DNA of 64,000 bases from Nocardia brevicatena NBRC 12119. Its GTDB lineage: Bacteria; Actinomycetota; Actinomycetes; Mycobacteriales; Mycobacteriaceae. The stretch covers positions 1 to 64,000 of the forward strand of contig NZ_BAFU01000244.1 in the NCBI RefSeq assembly GCF_000308495.1, in the 5' to 3' direction. The notes beneath the pieces were generated by a model. The model saw only the letters and a list, made by a program, of their open reading frames with translations, had not been told where the DNA came from and searched no databases. Below are positions 53,332 to 62,812 of this stretch, one piece after another (the stretch's first letter is position 1; the number at the start of each line of letters is the position of its first letter). The position numbers and the translations under genes were made by a program.

Positions 53332-53358
53332 GCACCATCCCCAGAACGGACCACTGTC

Positions 53359-54936
53359 ATGAACACCACCCAGCCCACTCCCGCGCCCGAAGGCACCCTC
53401 GATGTCCTCGTCATCGGCGCCGGTATCTCCGGTATCTACCAGCTCTACCGGCTGGCGCAAACCGACCTCTCCTTCGCCGCCGTCGAGGCCGCCGACGGGG
53501 TCGGTGGCACCTGGTACTGGAACCGGTACCCCGGCGCTCGGTTCGATTCCGAGTCCTACACCTACGCCTATTTCTTCTCCAAGGAGCTCCGCGAGGAGTG
53601 GTCCTGGTCGGAGCACTTCGCCGGCCAGCCCGAGATCGAGCGCTACCTCAACCATGTGGGGGACCGATTCGACCTGCGCAAGCACATCACTTTCGAAACC
53701 AGGGTCACGGCCATGGATTTCGATGAGGATACCCATACCTGGCAGGTGACCACCGATCGGGGCGATGTCATCCATACCCGCTTCGTGATCACCGGTATCG
53801 GCATGCTGTCGGCACCCCAGTTCCCGCCGATCCCGGGTATCGATGACTTCCGCGGTGTCTCGGCGCACACCGGGCTGTGGCCGCAGGAGGGAATCGACGT
53901 GGCGGGTAAGAAGGTGGCCGTGATCGGCACCGGTTCTTCTGGGGTTCAGCTGATCTCCGAGATCGCCGGCGACGTACTGTTGCAGGTCGCCGCGGCGGGA
54001 ATCTGTCATTCCGACCTGCATGTGCTCGAGTCCGAGCGTCCGATGTTTCGCCGTCCCGTGGTGCTCGGCCACGAAGTGACCGGACGGGTGGTGCAACTGG
54101 GTGAGCAGGTCACGGAGTGGTCACTCGGGGACTCGGCGATCGTGCACCTGTGCTGGTCATGTGGTGAATGCGTCGCATGCCGGCGCGGGGATGACAACCT
54201 GTGCGTGGCCACTGGGCGGCGCGCGCAACCGCCCGCGCCCGGGCTCGGTCCCGACGGTGGGATGGCCGAGTTGATGCGGGTGCCCGCCCGATATCTGGTG
54301 CCGCTCGGCGACCTGGACCCGGTGGCCTCGGCCCCTCTCGCGGACGCCGCGATGACGCCCTACCATGCCATCCGGCATTCCCGATCCCTGATGCGGCCCG
54401 GCGCCATGGCGCTGGTCATCGGCATCGGTGGCCTGGGCCACGTGGGGGTGCAGATACTCGCCACCCTGGAGGGGGTACAGATCGTGGCCTTGGACGTCGA
54501 CGAACAGCGGTTGAAGGCTGCTGTCGACCTGGGTGCCCACCACACCGTTGCGGCAGGCCCCGACGCCGCCGCACAGGTGCTGGAACTCACCGGTGGCCTC
54601 GGTGCCGACGTGGTTTTCGACTTCGTCGGCAATACCGCGACCACGGCCACCGCGGTGGACTCGGTCGCTCCCGGCGGGATCTGTCAGGTGCCGGGGCTCG
54701 GTGGCGGCGTCATCCCGGTGCGCGCCGAGGCCAGGACGGGTCGCGGCTGGCCGTGGGGCGCATGGCTGCGCAGCTCCTACGGGGGTACCCGTGCCGATCT
54801 GGAGGCGTGTGTCCGCCTGGCTCACGAAGGCCGCATCGCCATCGAGGTGGAGACTTTTCCCCTCGCCGATGCATTGGAGGCCTTCCATCGCCTCGCGGCA
54901 GGTGAGGTCCGCGGTCGCGCGGTACTGGTGCCCTGA
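53359..54936 (+). CDS. In-frame chimera: BVMO N-terminal half fused to zinc alcohol dehydrogenase
   Basis: A 525-residue open frame. Residues 1 to about 204 are the start of a cyclohexanone-monooxygenase-type BVMO: GAGISG (20-25), GGTWYWNRYPGARFDSES, the fingerprint FRGVSAHTGLWP (165-175), then GTGSSGVQ. At about 204/205 (near 53970) the sequence switches to a medium-chain zinc alcohol dehydrogenase lacking its first 30 or so residues. That part has the catalytic-zinc Cys216 in GICHSD and GHEV, structural-zinc cysteines 268, 271, 274 and 282, and the Rossmann loop GIGGLGHVG. It could be a deletion fusion or a working chimera. The ADH half looks catalytically complete and the BVMO half does not. 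Confidence 0.88.
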   Translation: MNTTQPTPAPEGTLDVLVIGAGISGIYQLYRLAQTDLSFAAVEAADGVGGTWYWNRYPGARFDSESYTYAYFFSKELREEWSWSEHFAGQPEIERYLNHVGDRFDLRKHITFETRVTAMDFDEDTHTWQVTTDRGDVIHTRFVITGIGMLSAPQFPPIPGIDDFRGVSAHTGLWPQEGIDVAGKKVAVIGTGSSGVQLISEIAGDVLLQVAAAGICHSDLHVLESERPMFRRPVVLGHEVTGRVVQLGEQVTEWSLGDSAIVHLCWSCGECVACRRGDDNLCVATGRRAQPPAPGLGPDGGMAELMRVPARYLVPLGDLDPVASAPLADAAMTPYHAIRHSRSLMRPGAMALVIGIGGLGHVGVQILATLEGVQIVALDVDEQRLKAAVDLGAHHTVAAGPDAAAQVLELTGGLGADVVFDFVGNTATTATAVDSVAPGGICQVPGLGGGVIPVRAEARTGRGWPWGAWLRSSYGGTRADLEACVRLAHEGRIAIEVETFPLADALEAFHRLAAGEVRGRAVLVP

Positions 54937-55266
54937 GGTGCTGACCAGCGTGACTGTGCCGGTAAGGGGAGTTTCCGGGTCCGGCGGATCGCCGAACCCC
55001 ACCTCCTGGGTGACCACGAACAGACAGTGCCGTACCACACCGCCTGCCGTGCCGGCCACAGCGCCGAGGAGCCGGTGATACCGGCGCGCAAAGTGGTGAA
55101 CACGTCCTCGATCCCGGGTCTCTACGGCAACCCGGGGCGGCTCGACCCCGTAGCCCGTCGAGGGTCACCGACCGTTCGATGTGGCGTCCTCTGCGTTGCT
55201 GCTCCTGCGTCGGTTCGGCCGGCCAATGGTTGTCACGGCCGACCAGGCCGATGAGGGGACCGGGTG
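54937..55266 (+). other. Non-coding stretch with an SDR fragment
   Basis: Around 55065-55140 the plus strand reads ARKVVNTSSIPGLYGNPG, matching the active-site strand of FabG-like SDRs (compare CRKVVNVSSTSGLQGN in the SDR at 8968). No start, cofactor loop or catalytic Tyr is present in frame, so this is a gene fragment. The rest shows nothing recognisable. Confidence 0.5.
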
Positions 55267-55728
55267 TCATTCGAGCGCGTGGTGCAGGTGTTCGTGCTGC
55301 GCGGTCGGGTACGGTTGCACGGTTCGCAGGCAGTATGGGAGGGCCGCAGGCCCGGCACGGCCTCGAAGCCGTCGAAGACAGCGCGGTACTGCTGACGGTC
55401 GCGAAGTAACCGCCCACCGGGCCGGCTCGCCGCCGATCACCACAGCCCGTGGGCCTGCGCTGTAGGACCGCGGGGCGCACCGCGGCAACCAGACCAAGGC
55501 GCCGGGATCCGGGTCGAGGCCACCCGGCTCCGTGGCCACTGTGCCCGTCCCGGCCAGGACGTGCACCAAGGTGTCCACCGCGGGGCCCGGATGAGGCGAG
55601 GTGCTCGTGCAGGACGCCAAGGTGACGATGGTGGCGTCGAGATCGTGGCGACGCTGGATCGGCAATGACCACACCGTCGGTGCCTGGCCCATCTGGCCAT
55701 GACCGGCCCGCAGCCCCCACGCACGCAC
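55267..55728 (-). CDS. Possible cupin-like protein, probably a remnant
   Basis: A 153-codon frame whose middle reads LVHVLAGTGTVATEPGGLDPDPGALVWLPRCAPRSYSAG, a pattern like the second half of a cupin barrel. The C-terminal 45 residues look like off-frame sequence, and the N-terminus lacks a proper ribosome-binding site. It lies beside transposase debris, so a truncated gene is the likeliest explanation. Confidence 0.35.
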   Translation of the reverse strand: MRAWGLRAGHGQMGQAPTVWSLPIQRRHDLDATIVTLASCTSTSPHPGPAVDTLVHVLAGTGTVATEPGGLDPDPGALVWLPRCAPRSYSAGPRAVVIGGEPARWAVTSRPSAVPRCLRRLRGRAGPAALPYCLRTVQPYPTAQHEHLHHALE

Positions 55729-55795
55729 CGTGAACCGTCTCGGATGTGGGCCGCAAGATTATCGAACAGCATGTGCCGCGCCGTGACCGAGCCTG

Positions 55796-56110
55796 TCATG
55801 GCGAGAGGGCGAGGCACCAGGCTTGTTCGGTCTGGCCCTCCAAATGCCGGACGTGGATCATGCCCTCGTGGGCATACAGCAGGCCCCGGCGTAGCGCGTG
55901 CAGGGATTCGCCCATATTGAGCTGACGGGAGATCTTGCGCCGATGGTCCGGGTCGGACAGACACTTCGCGGCGTAGATCGTGCGGCGCATCGCCCCGTAC
56001 TCTTTGAGCGCTGCCGCCCGGACGCGGACAGCTTGCCGACCAGCAGCGAGGCGGTGGCATGCCTGGACTTCAGTGATCCGGCCAGACGCAGGAGATCGTC
56101 TGATCCAGGT
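55796..56110 (-). mobile_element. Tn3-family transposase fragment
   Basis: Two frames together read LRLAGSLKSRHATASLLVGK, then LKEYGAMRRTIYAAKCL, RRKISRQLNMGESLHALRR and HLEGQTEQAWCLAL. This is the C-terminal region of Tn3-family transposases. A frame change separates the first piece from the rest, and the N-terminal 800 or so residues are absent. It is a dead relic about 200 bp upstream of the terpene synthase fusion gene. Confidence 0.8.
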
Positions 56111-56311
56111 GGTGGGCCGGCGGTGGAAGGTCGGACACCCGGGCATCGGCAGACACGTCCACCGGGTGCCTACCGACACTCACGTGGATCCATCCATCGG
56201 GTGCGGAGAAGTCAAACACCGGTTCCGCCAACTTTTTTCGTGTGAGGGTGGTGGAATGATCTTGTTCGACGGTGTTGTGGACCAGTGATGTACCCAGTCA
56301 GGAGCGTGCGC

Positions 56312-58324
56312 GTGCCCGGTGAAATCGATTCCGCTGTCTTCCCCCATCTGGAGGCGGACCTGGACCGTGTCCGTGATGTTCTCGGGCCCGTGCAGTTTCC
56401 GGGCCGGCCGGAGCTGGCGGCACTCACCGACCAAGGCCCGGACACGTCGCGGCGCCTCGTACGTCCGACGTTGACGTTGCTGTCATATTACCTGCTCACC
56501 GATCCCGCGACACCGGCCGACGAGCGGGCGGTGCGCGCCGCTGCCGCGGTGGAGTTGCTGCATCTGGGGTCGCTGTATCACGACGACGTCATCGATCACG
56601 CCTATGAGCGTCGGGGTCGCCCCAGCGCGAACGCGGTGTGGGGGTCGCATATGGCCGTGCTGGGCGGGGACTCGGTGACAGTGGAGGGTATGCACCTGCT
56701 GATCGAACTCGGCCGACGTGAAGCACTGGCGGCGACGGTCGCGAGCAAGCAGATGTGTGCGGGCATGGTGATCGAGGCCGCCGACCTCTACGAGGCGTCG
56801 CGCACCGAGCAGGCCTACCTGGCCGCGATCGACGGCAAGACCGCAGCGATCCTGTCGCTGGCCTGCCGGGTCGGCGCCATGCAGGCCGGGCAACCCGAGG
56901 ACCACGAGGAGGCGCTGGCGCGGTTCGGCCGGGACTTCGGGCTGGCCTACCAGCTCTATGACGACATCTACGATCTGACCTCGACCGCCGAGGAAATGGG
57001 CAAACCGGTCAACGCCGATCTGGTCGAGGGCGTCTATACCCTGCCTGTGATCCGCACGGCCGCCCGCGACCGTGATCTTGCCCGCCTGTTGCGCAGAGGG
57101 ATGACGGTCGAGGAGGCCGCCCGCGTCCGGGAGCTGGTCCTTGCCTCCGGCGCCGTGGGCGAGGCGCACAGGGTGGCCGAGGAATTCATGGACCGGGCCG
57201 CCGGCCAACTCGCCGCCGTGGCCGTCGACCCGCGCGCAGGCCACGCGATGACCGCCTACACCCGGTCCATACTCGACCGGCGAACTGCTCGCCCGACCGG
57301 GTCATCGATGTCAGCACAGGTCGACGATCATAACTTCTCGTCGCAGGTCACGTCATGGGTGAGGAGTTGGTTGGTGGACACCGGCCTTGCCGCCTCCGCG
57401 GCCGAGTTGGACCACCGCCGGTGGGCAGGGGCGTTTCAGCTAATGGCAGCCTTGACCCCAGCCTTGGGCCCCGCGGATACCGTCCAGAAACAAGCCGTCT
57501 TCAGTATGGGCATGCTCTGCATTGTATGGGACGACCTGTTCGAGGACCCGCAGCTGCGGGACCCGCAAGCCATCACCGCGCTGAGGCGTGGCCTGGTGGC
57601 AACACTGCGCCAGGACCCGGACAAACCGTGGCGGCACGGCGCGCTCCCGACAGCGTGGGCGAGTGTGTGGCCACGCCTGCGCGAGGGTCGCAGCGCCTGC
57701 TGGCAGCAGCAGTTCCTCGACGGCCTCGAGGAATGGTTCGAAGCCTGCGAACGCGAAGCGAACCATCGCATCACCGGCTACATCCCCTCGGTGGCCGACT
57801 ATCTGCCGCTGCGGAGAGCGACCAGCGGGTTCGATGTCTTCCTCGCCGTCCTGGAGGCGTACCAGGACCTCGAATTGCCGCCGAAGCTGCGCAGCCACCC
57901 CGTGATCCGCCGTTTCGAGGAACTCGCCTTCTTTGTGGCGTTCGTGGAGAACGACCTGGTGGGATTCGATCAGGACGAGGCCGACCAGGTCCCCTACAAC
58001 CTGGTCCGGGCGATCCGCCACGAGAACGGATGCAGCCGTAGCGAAGCCATCGAGCAGGTGCAGCGCCGGCTCGCGGATCACCGCGCCCAGCTCGACGCGG
58101 TGATCCGCTACATTCCCGCGCTGCTGCGCATCCTTCCCGGCCTGTCCGGGCAGGGGAAGAAGTACGCGGCGCTCTTCGAAACCATGACGAATATGGCGCT
58201 GTCGGTGCCGCAGAGCGATCGGCACACGCAAACCTCCGCTTCCGGAGGGCCGGAGCCGGACTTGGAACGACTGCGCTGTGAGGTCTACTACCCGGCCGCC
58301 GAGCCGGCTCACACCGCGTCGTAG
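56312..58324 (+). CDS. Fusion of polyprenyl diphosphate synthase and class I terpene synthase
   Basis: A 670-residue two-domain enzyme. The N-terminal part (about 1-320) is a trans-prenyltransferase with first Asp-rich motif DDVID (91-95), GKT (175-177) and second motif DDIYD (217-221). Small residues before the first motif favour a GGPP-size or longer product. After a short linker (about 322-345) a class I terpene synthase follows. It has metal motif DDLFED (407-412), pyrophosphate-sensor Arg in LRRATSG (501-506) and an NSE-like motif NDLVGFDQDE (547-556), where G replaces the usual Ser. GTG 56312 was chosen for AGGAG 7 nt upstream; ATG 56288 is the alternative. It should make a polyprenyl diphosphate and cyclise it in one protein. 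Confidence 0.9.
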   Translation: MPGEIDSAVFPHLEADLDRVRDVLGPVQFPGRPELAALTDQGPDTSRRLVRPTLTLLSYYLLTDPATPADERAVRAAAAVELLHLGSLYHDDVIDHAYERRGRPSANAVWGSHMAVLGGDSVTVEGMHLLIELGRREALAATVASKQMCAGMVIEAADLYEASRTEQAYLAAIDGKTAAILSLACRVGAMQAGQPEDHEEALARFGRDFGLAYQLYDDIYDLTSTAEEMGKPVNADLVEGVYTLPVIRTAARDRDLARLLRRGMTVEEAARVRELVLASGAVGEAHRVAEEFMDRAAGQLAAVAVDPRAGHAMTAYTRSILDRRTARPTGSSMSAQVDDHNFSSQVTSWVRSWLVDTGLAASAAELDHRRWAGAFQLMAALTPALGPADTVQKQAVFSMGMLCIVWDDLFEDPQLRDPQAITALRRGLVATLRQDPDKPWRHGALPTAWASVWPRLREGRSACWQQQFLDGLEEWFEACEREANHRITGYIPSVADYLPLRRATSGFDVFLAVLEAYQDLELPPKLRSHPVIRRFEELAFFVAFVENDLVGFDQDEADQVPYNLVRAIRHENGCSRSEAIEQVQRRLADHRAQLDAVIRYIPALLRILPGLSGQGKKYAALFETMTNMALSVPQSDRHTQTSASGGPEPDLERLRCEVYYPAAEPAHTAS

Positions 58325-59100
58325 TTCTGCGTTGCCGGCGAAGCGGGTTGTCCCGCGCGAGTCACCAGGTGGTGCTCATGCGGGACACCGGTCAATGCTT
58401 CGCCGGCTGTCCGAGCACGCCGATCGGCATCGTGGCCCCAAGGACGAACGGGTGCGCAGGTGGTTACACCATATCCACCCGATTTTCGGCGAAAACTACG
58501 ACTACCCCGGTTACTGTGACCATGACCTCCGGCGGCGAACTCGGTGACACCACAGTCTGGCGCCACGTCGGCCCCGACCGACGTCGCCGTCTACCGCAAT
58601 ACTCGCGGCGAGCCCGTCGAGCACCGGGATGTGGGTATCTCGTGCGGCGGGTGTCGGCCTCACAGTTACTGCGGTTCCCAGCCGAAGTAGCTGCAGCGCC
58701 GCCCTTCCAGACGCCGAGTTTGTCGGCCTGTTGTCGGGTCGGCTTCACGTCGTAGAGTAGGTCGAGGTTGATGGCGATGGCGGTGGCGCTGCCGTATCCA
58801 CAACTGAGTACCGGCCCGGTCGGCATACGGCCTCGTGGATGTAGTTTCGCATATCGGCGTGGGGCCGTCGGAGTCGTCGGCTCGCCGTCTCATCGCCGAG
58901 GCGTTGGGTGCGACCCGGCTTCCGCGCCGCACACCCGATCCCGAGAGAGCTGGATTGAGGGTTGAGCGCCAACAGGTCTGACCGGCGAGAGAACACCATG
59001 ATCGCGGTCTTCCTCGGCATCTTTCGGGCCGCCACCCAAGATACGGCGAACAAACACCTCCGAGGAGCCGACCCTGATTGCTGGATGACACCGCCGGCGT
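58325..59100. other. Intergenic stretch without a supported gene
   Basis: Short open frames exist on both strands. One minus-strand run near 58700-58800 (AIAINLDLLYDVKPTRQQADKLG) looks protein-like but has no recognised family and no complete gene around it. No tailoring enzyme for a terpene product was recognised here. Confidence 0.4.
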
Positions 59101-59346
59101 CTATTCCGTACGCCGAATCGCCCGTGTCACAAGCCAACCAAGGTAGATTGCCGACGCTACGAAGCCGACAGCATAGGACGACACCGAACTGTCTTCATCG
59201 CCGAATAGCAGCCCGACAACAAGGCCCACGATAATGGTGCCGGTAATCAGGGTGAGCACTCCGCCTATCACCCACCCGACGATCCGGGCCGGAGTCCACC
59301 TGTTCGCCGCCCCGGCCGGACGTGATCGATCTGAGAGTCCGCTCAT
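59101..59346 (-). CDS. Small two-helix membrane protein
   Basis: An 81-residue protein starting MSGLSDRSRPAGAANRWTP. It has two hydrophobic helices (IVGWVIGGVLTLITGTIIVGL and a second around VGFVASAIYLGWLV) joined by an acidic loop (GDEDSS), and ends in a basic tail (RAIRRTE). Predicted in the cytoplasmic membrane. No known family was recognised and the ribosome-binding site is weak. It is not obviously linked to the terpene synthase. Confidence 0.55.
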   Translation of the reverse strand: MSGLSDRSRPAGAANRWTPARIVGWVIGGVLTLITGTIIVGLVVGLLFGDEDSSVSSYAVGFVASAIYLGWLVTRAIRRTE

Positions 59347-60539
59347 CCGACAGACCCTACCCACGGCATCGGGGACCGGTCCCGGACGTGGAACTCGCCG
59401 ACCGGGCCCCACCTACCTGTTGCACGACACCAACCCTCCCGTCCTGATCATTATCAGCCAGGGCATGGATCCAATAGGATTGCCGGACAACAGTTCTGAC
59501 CGGTATAGAACGGTCGACGGAGAAGACCTCCGCAATGCGGAGGTCCGGTCATCCCGATTGAAACCGAGGTGGAAGTGCTGACCGAAGGCAGCCTCGATGC
59601 CGATTGCGAGATCCGGATACTGCGAAGGCTGGATGGGAAGCCGGTATGTACGCCGCAGTCCGGCACGCGCATTCCGCGGGATAGGGAATTTCCGCGTCGG
59701 CCGCCGATGGCCACGGCCGGGCAGCTGCAGCGCCACCGCGCGTCAAGGAAGCGTGGTAGCGGTTGACGAAGCCGCTACTCTTCGCAGCCAGGGCTCCGGA
59801 TCCCGCCGGCTCCATCGAGCTTCGGCATCACCACCACCGACTGGCCTGAGAAGCGATTGAAGAACGCCGCGACCTGTTCGTCCTGAGCGGTACATCGTGT
59901 CGACGTCAGCTTCCCGGGCCAGGCGTGAACGGTTATGGATCCTCTCGTCTACACATGTGTTTCGACCCTGAAAGTGCCCCTGGGCACCGTGACACCGGTT
60001 CGCGAGGTTGTCGGTGGTGCGGAAATATCCTGTCGCGTGTGCGGGTCCTGCACACGTCCGACTGGCATATCGGAGGGGTCGGCTGGGCCTACCTGGCCAT
60101 GGAAGCCACAGCGCTCACGAGTTGACTCGTCTGCGTCAACATAGCGGAGATGTCCCTCGCCCGATAGCAGTACGAACCGGTCCAGATCAGAACGACCAGT
60201 AGGCACCTCGCTCGCGCTCCAGCGGCGGGACCATCTCGAACCCCTTGCCGGTCAATCCGCCGAAGGTGTGCACGGATGGCCGAGAACACACCGTCGTCGA
60301 CGCTGGCTCGGTCACCCCGCCGGGCCGGATTCGCCGAACCACTCCTCCAATTGAACTGATAAACGCGATACTGGGAACGCATGGCGCTGACGCTGGTCCG
60401 CCGGGCATCGGATGGAAGACAACGACGCGGAGGTTCCTGTGCGGCAACGGCACTCCCGGCGCCCTACCGGTGAACTCACCTACGGCCACGACCAGAGCGT
60501 AACGAAGACACCCGACGGGTGAGGATGACGTGCTGCCGG
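59347..60539. other. Long stretch without a supported gene
   Basis: About 1.2 kb with only short, overlapping open frames (for example at 59413-59736, 60089-60382 and 60187-60489). None has a known motif, good start or family length. Composition is slightly less GC-rich than the surroundings. It looks like degraded DNA between the terpene locus and the IS21 relic. Confidence 0.4.
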
Positions 60540-61355
60540 TCAGCTCGATTCGCCGGGCTGGGCCGGTTTGCCGCGGCGCGGTTTCTGCCGTTGTCGGTAG
60601 GACTCGCCCTCGACGACGAGCTCGTAGGCCGCTGATCGGAGCCGGTCCATCGCGGACTGCGCCGGCAGCGGGTCGGCCATCATGGTGAGGATTTCCGGTG
60701 GTTCCCGGTTGCTGGTGATCACGGTGGAGGCTTTGCGGTGACGTTCGACGATCAGTTCGTAGAAGTCGTTGGTCTCGGGTGCCTCGAACCGGTGCAGGGC
60801 CAGGTCATCGACGATCAGCAGGTCGACGCGGTGCAGTTTGCGCATCTCGTCGTCGTAGCTGCCGTCGAGGCGGGCGCCGTGGAGACGTTTGAACAGCTTG
60901 TCGGCGCGTTCGGTGTGGACGCTGCGGTTGCGGCGGACCGCGATATGTCCCAATGCGTTGGCCGGAAACGTCTTCCCGACACCGGCCGGGCCCGTGATCA
61001 ACACGTTGTAGGCGTCGGCGAGGAACCGCAAAGAGGTCAGCTCGGACCAGAGCTCGCGGTCGAAGCTGACCGCGGTCGAGTCGTCCCAGGCTTGCAGCTA
61101 CATCTGCGGGTCCAGGTGAGCGACCTTGGCGCGGCGTTGCTCGGAGGCCCGGTCGCGGCGGGCGACTTCGTCGGCGAACAGCATCTCCAGGAAATCGTGA
61201 TGCGGCAGCCGGTTCGACCTGGCCGGCGCGAGTCGTTCGGGCAGAGTGTCGAGCAGCTGGCCGAGCTCGAGACGTCTCATCAGCGACTTCGGCTCCGGGG
61301 AGATCTCGATCGGTTTGGCCGCTGGGGACGTGGCGGGATGACGAGTGGCGCTCAC
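60540..61355 (-). pseudogene. istB: IS21-family IstB-like ATPase, interrupted by a stop
   Basis: The reading frame runs from a GTG at 61355 through RRLELGQLLDTLPERLAPARS and EMLFADEVARRD. It meets a TAG at 61098-61100 after HLDPQM, then continues LQAWDDSTAVSFDRELW, the Walker A GPAGVGKT and the Walker B LLIVDD. One nonsense change breaks an otherwise full-length helper ATPase (about 271 codons). It is part of the IS21 relic with istA upstream. Confidence 0.85.
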
Positions 61356-61679
61356 GACGGCGTCCGGATCGAGAAATCGGTGGTGGAACGAACGAATCGG
61401 GACGGAGCCGGCGGCGGCAGCAAGGTCAATTGCCGGCCGGTGCTGCCGCGGGTGAGCATGCGGTCGATGACTCCGACGTCGACGACCTCGGCATCGAGGG
61501 CGCGGCGGCAGGCGTCGTCGACGGTGTCGGTGCCGTGGCGGCGCACCAGCCCGAGCAGCCGATAGACCTGCTACATTTTCGTGCAGGGCAGCGGATGCTC
61601 GAGCACCGCTGCCGCGTAGGCGCCGATATAGACACCGTCGGCTTCTGCCCAACGTATTCAGATCCCGCATCGCATAGGC

Positions 61680-62432
61680 AGTCAGCTCGCTGGGCAAGTC
61701 AGCGGGGTCGGTCTGCCGGCGACCTGCCTCGACACGGGGGATGGACCTTGATCAGCTCACCACGGAAGTAGAGCTTCACCGTCTGCGTGTCGACCCGCGC
61801 GGTCGACCTGTGCCCGACAAGGTCTCCGGGAACGCTGTAGAGGGCCTTGGTGATCTGGACATGCCGGTCCGGCGCAACCTTCGGATTCACCCAGGTCGGA
61901 ATATCGAATTTGCCCTCGGGCAGCGGTTTGGGCTTCGGGTGTTCGCCGGTGGTGAATACCTCCGCCGGCCGAAGTCGACCTGTACCTCGGCGCCCGGTTC
62001 GCAATCGGCGACCCGCACCGTCGTGCGCCGCCGACCGGACCCCAATTCCGCCTGCGCGAACCGGTTCAACGTCCGATACGACACCACCACACCCCGGCGG
62101 CCGAGCAGGATGTGGATCTTGGTCAAGGTCAGGCCCTGATCCAGCCACTCCTTGGTCTGCCCGGAGTGACCGATAAGGGTCTCCCACGCCTCACTCTTGC
62201 CGTTCGGGCGTTTCCGGCGGACACCGGTGATCACCGCTGTCAACAGGCCATCGGTCAACTGCTCGACACCACTGTCGCGGTCCACACCGCACGACTGCGC
62301 TCTCTCGACATACCGGCGCACCGTCTTGCGGTCGGTGCCCGAGAGCCGGGCCACCTCCCGCAACCCACGACCCTGCAGCCACAACCGCAGCATCTCCCTG
62401 ATCTCGATCATCGAAACCTCCCGGTAGCTCAT
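61680..62432 (-). pseudogene. istA: IS21-family IstA transposase with catalytic core deleted
   Basis: The N-terminus reads MIEIREMLRLWLQGRGLREVARLSG (helix-turn-helix) and continues to AEVQVDFG at about residue 150. Near 61968 it jumps, in another frame, to the C-terminal region EHPKPKPLPEG, FDIPTW and ALYSVPGDLVGH. The DDE catalytic core of about 250 residues is gone. A further frame change near 61697 leads to SELTAYAMRDLNTL. The element cannot transpose by itself. Start alternatives are 62432 and 62411. Confidence 0.85.
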
Positions 62433-62480
62433 CTGGCCAATACAGCGGCCGAGCGACCGGGAACCCCCGCCGCCACGCCG

Positions 62481-62600
62481 GTGGTCCCATACCTGGCAAA
62501 ACCGCTGGTCAGGTGGTCCCATCAGTGGCAAACAGGGTGGTCCCACGCTCATGGCAAAACAGCTCCGAAGTGGTCCCTTCCCCCTGGCAGCCGACAGGTG
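62481..62600. repeat. IS21 terminal repeats: four GTGGTCCC...TGGCA units
   Basis: Four similar units start at about 62481, 62513, 62537 and 62570. Each has GTGGTCCC (the last GTGGTCCCTT) followed within 4-7 bases by TGGCA. They lie just outside the istA start. IS21 elements carry such multiple transposase-binding repeats at their ends, so this marks the istA-side terminus. A matching set beyond istB was not found. Confidence 0.7.
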
Positions 62601-62812
62601 TGACCCGGGAGTTCCAGTCGGCGTGGGAGCCGGGCCCGCCGCTGGTGGCGGTGATCGAGCCGTCGTAGCCGAAGTAGCGCGTGTCGGGACACACCGCCAC
62701 GTCACCCCGTTACCGTGCGGGGGTCGACCACAAAGGACCTGCCTGACGGCCGGCGGGTAAGAGTTCCCTTGGCAGCCGGTACTGGCGTAGCCCGATTGAG
62801 AGGATCTGGACC
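62601..62812. other. Short stretch between IS relic and last gene
   Basis: On the minus strand, 62600-62700 reads CPDTRYFGYDGSITATSG in an open frame that runs into the IS end, suggesting a gene fragment cut by the insertion. Its family is not recognised. The remainder holds the leader of the following gene, with GAGAGG about 10 nt before its TTG start. Confidence 0.4.

Noticed and set aside
56312-58324. Two separate genes, with a terpene synthase starting at an ATG near 57308
   Set aside because: No stop codon separates the halves and no ribosome-binding site precedes that ATG; one continuous protein is the better reading.
60187-60489. Small minus-strand frames between the terpene locus and the IS21 relic
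   Set aside because: They contain short proline-rich sequence without a ribosome-binding site or recognisable family; not enough support for a gene.
62481-62600. CRISPR-like short repeats
   Set aside because: The four units are imperfect, unevenly spaced and directly next to istA, which fits IS21 end repeats; there are no spacers of constant size and no cas genes.
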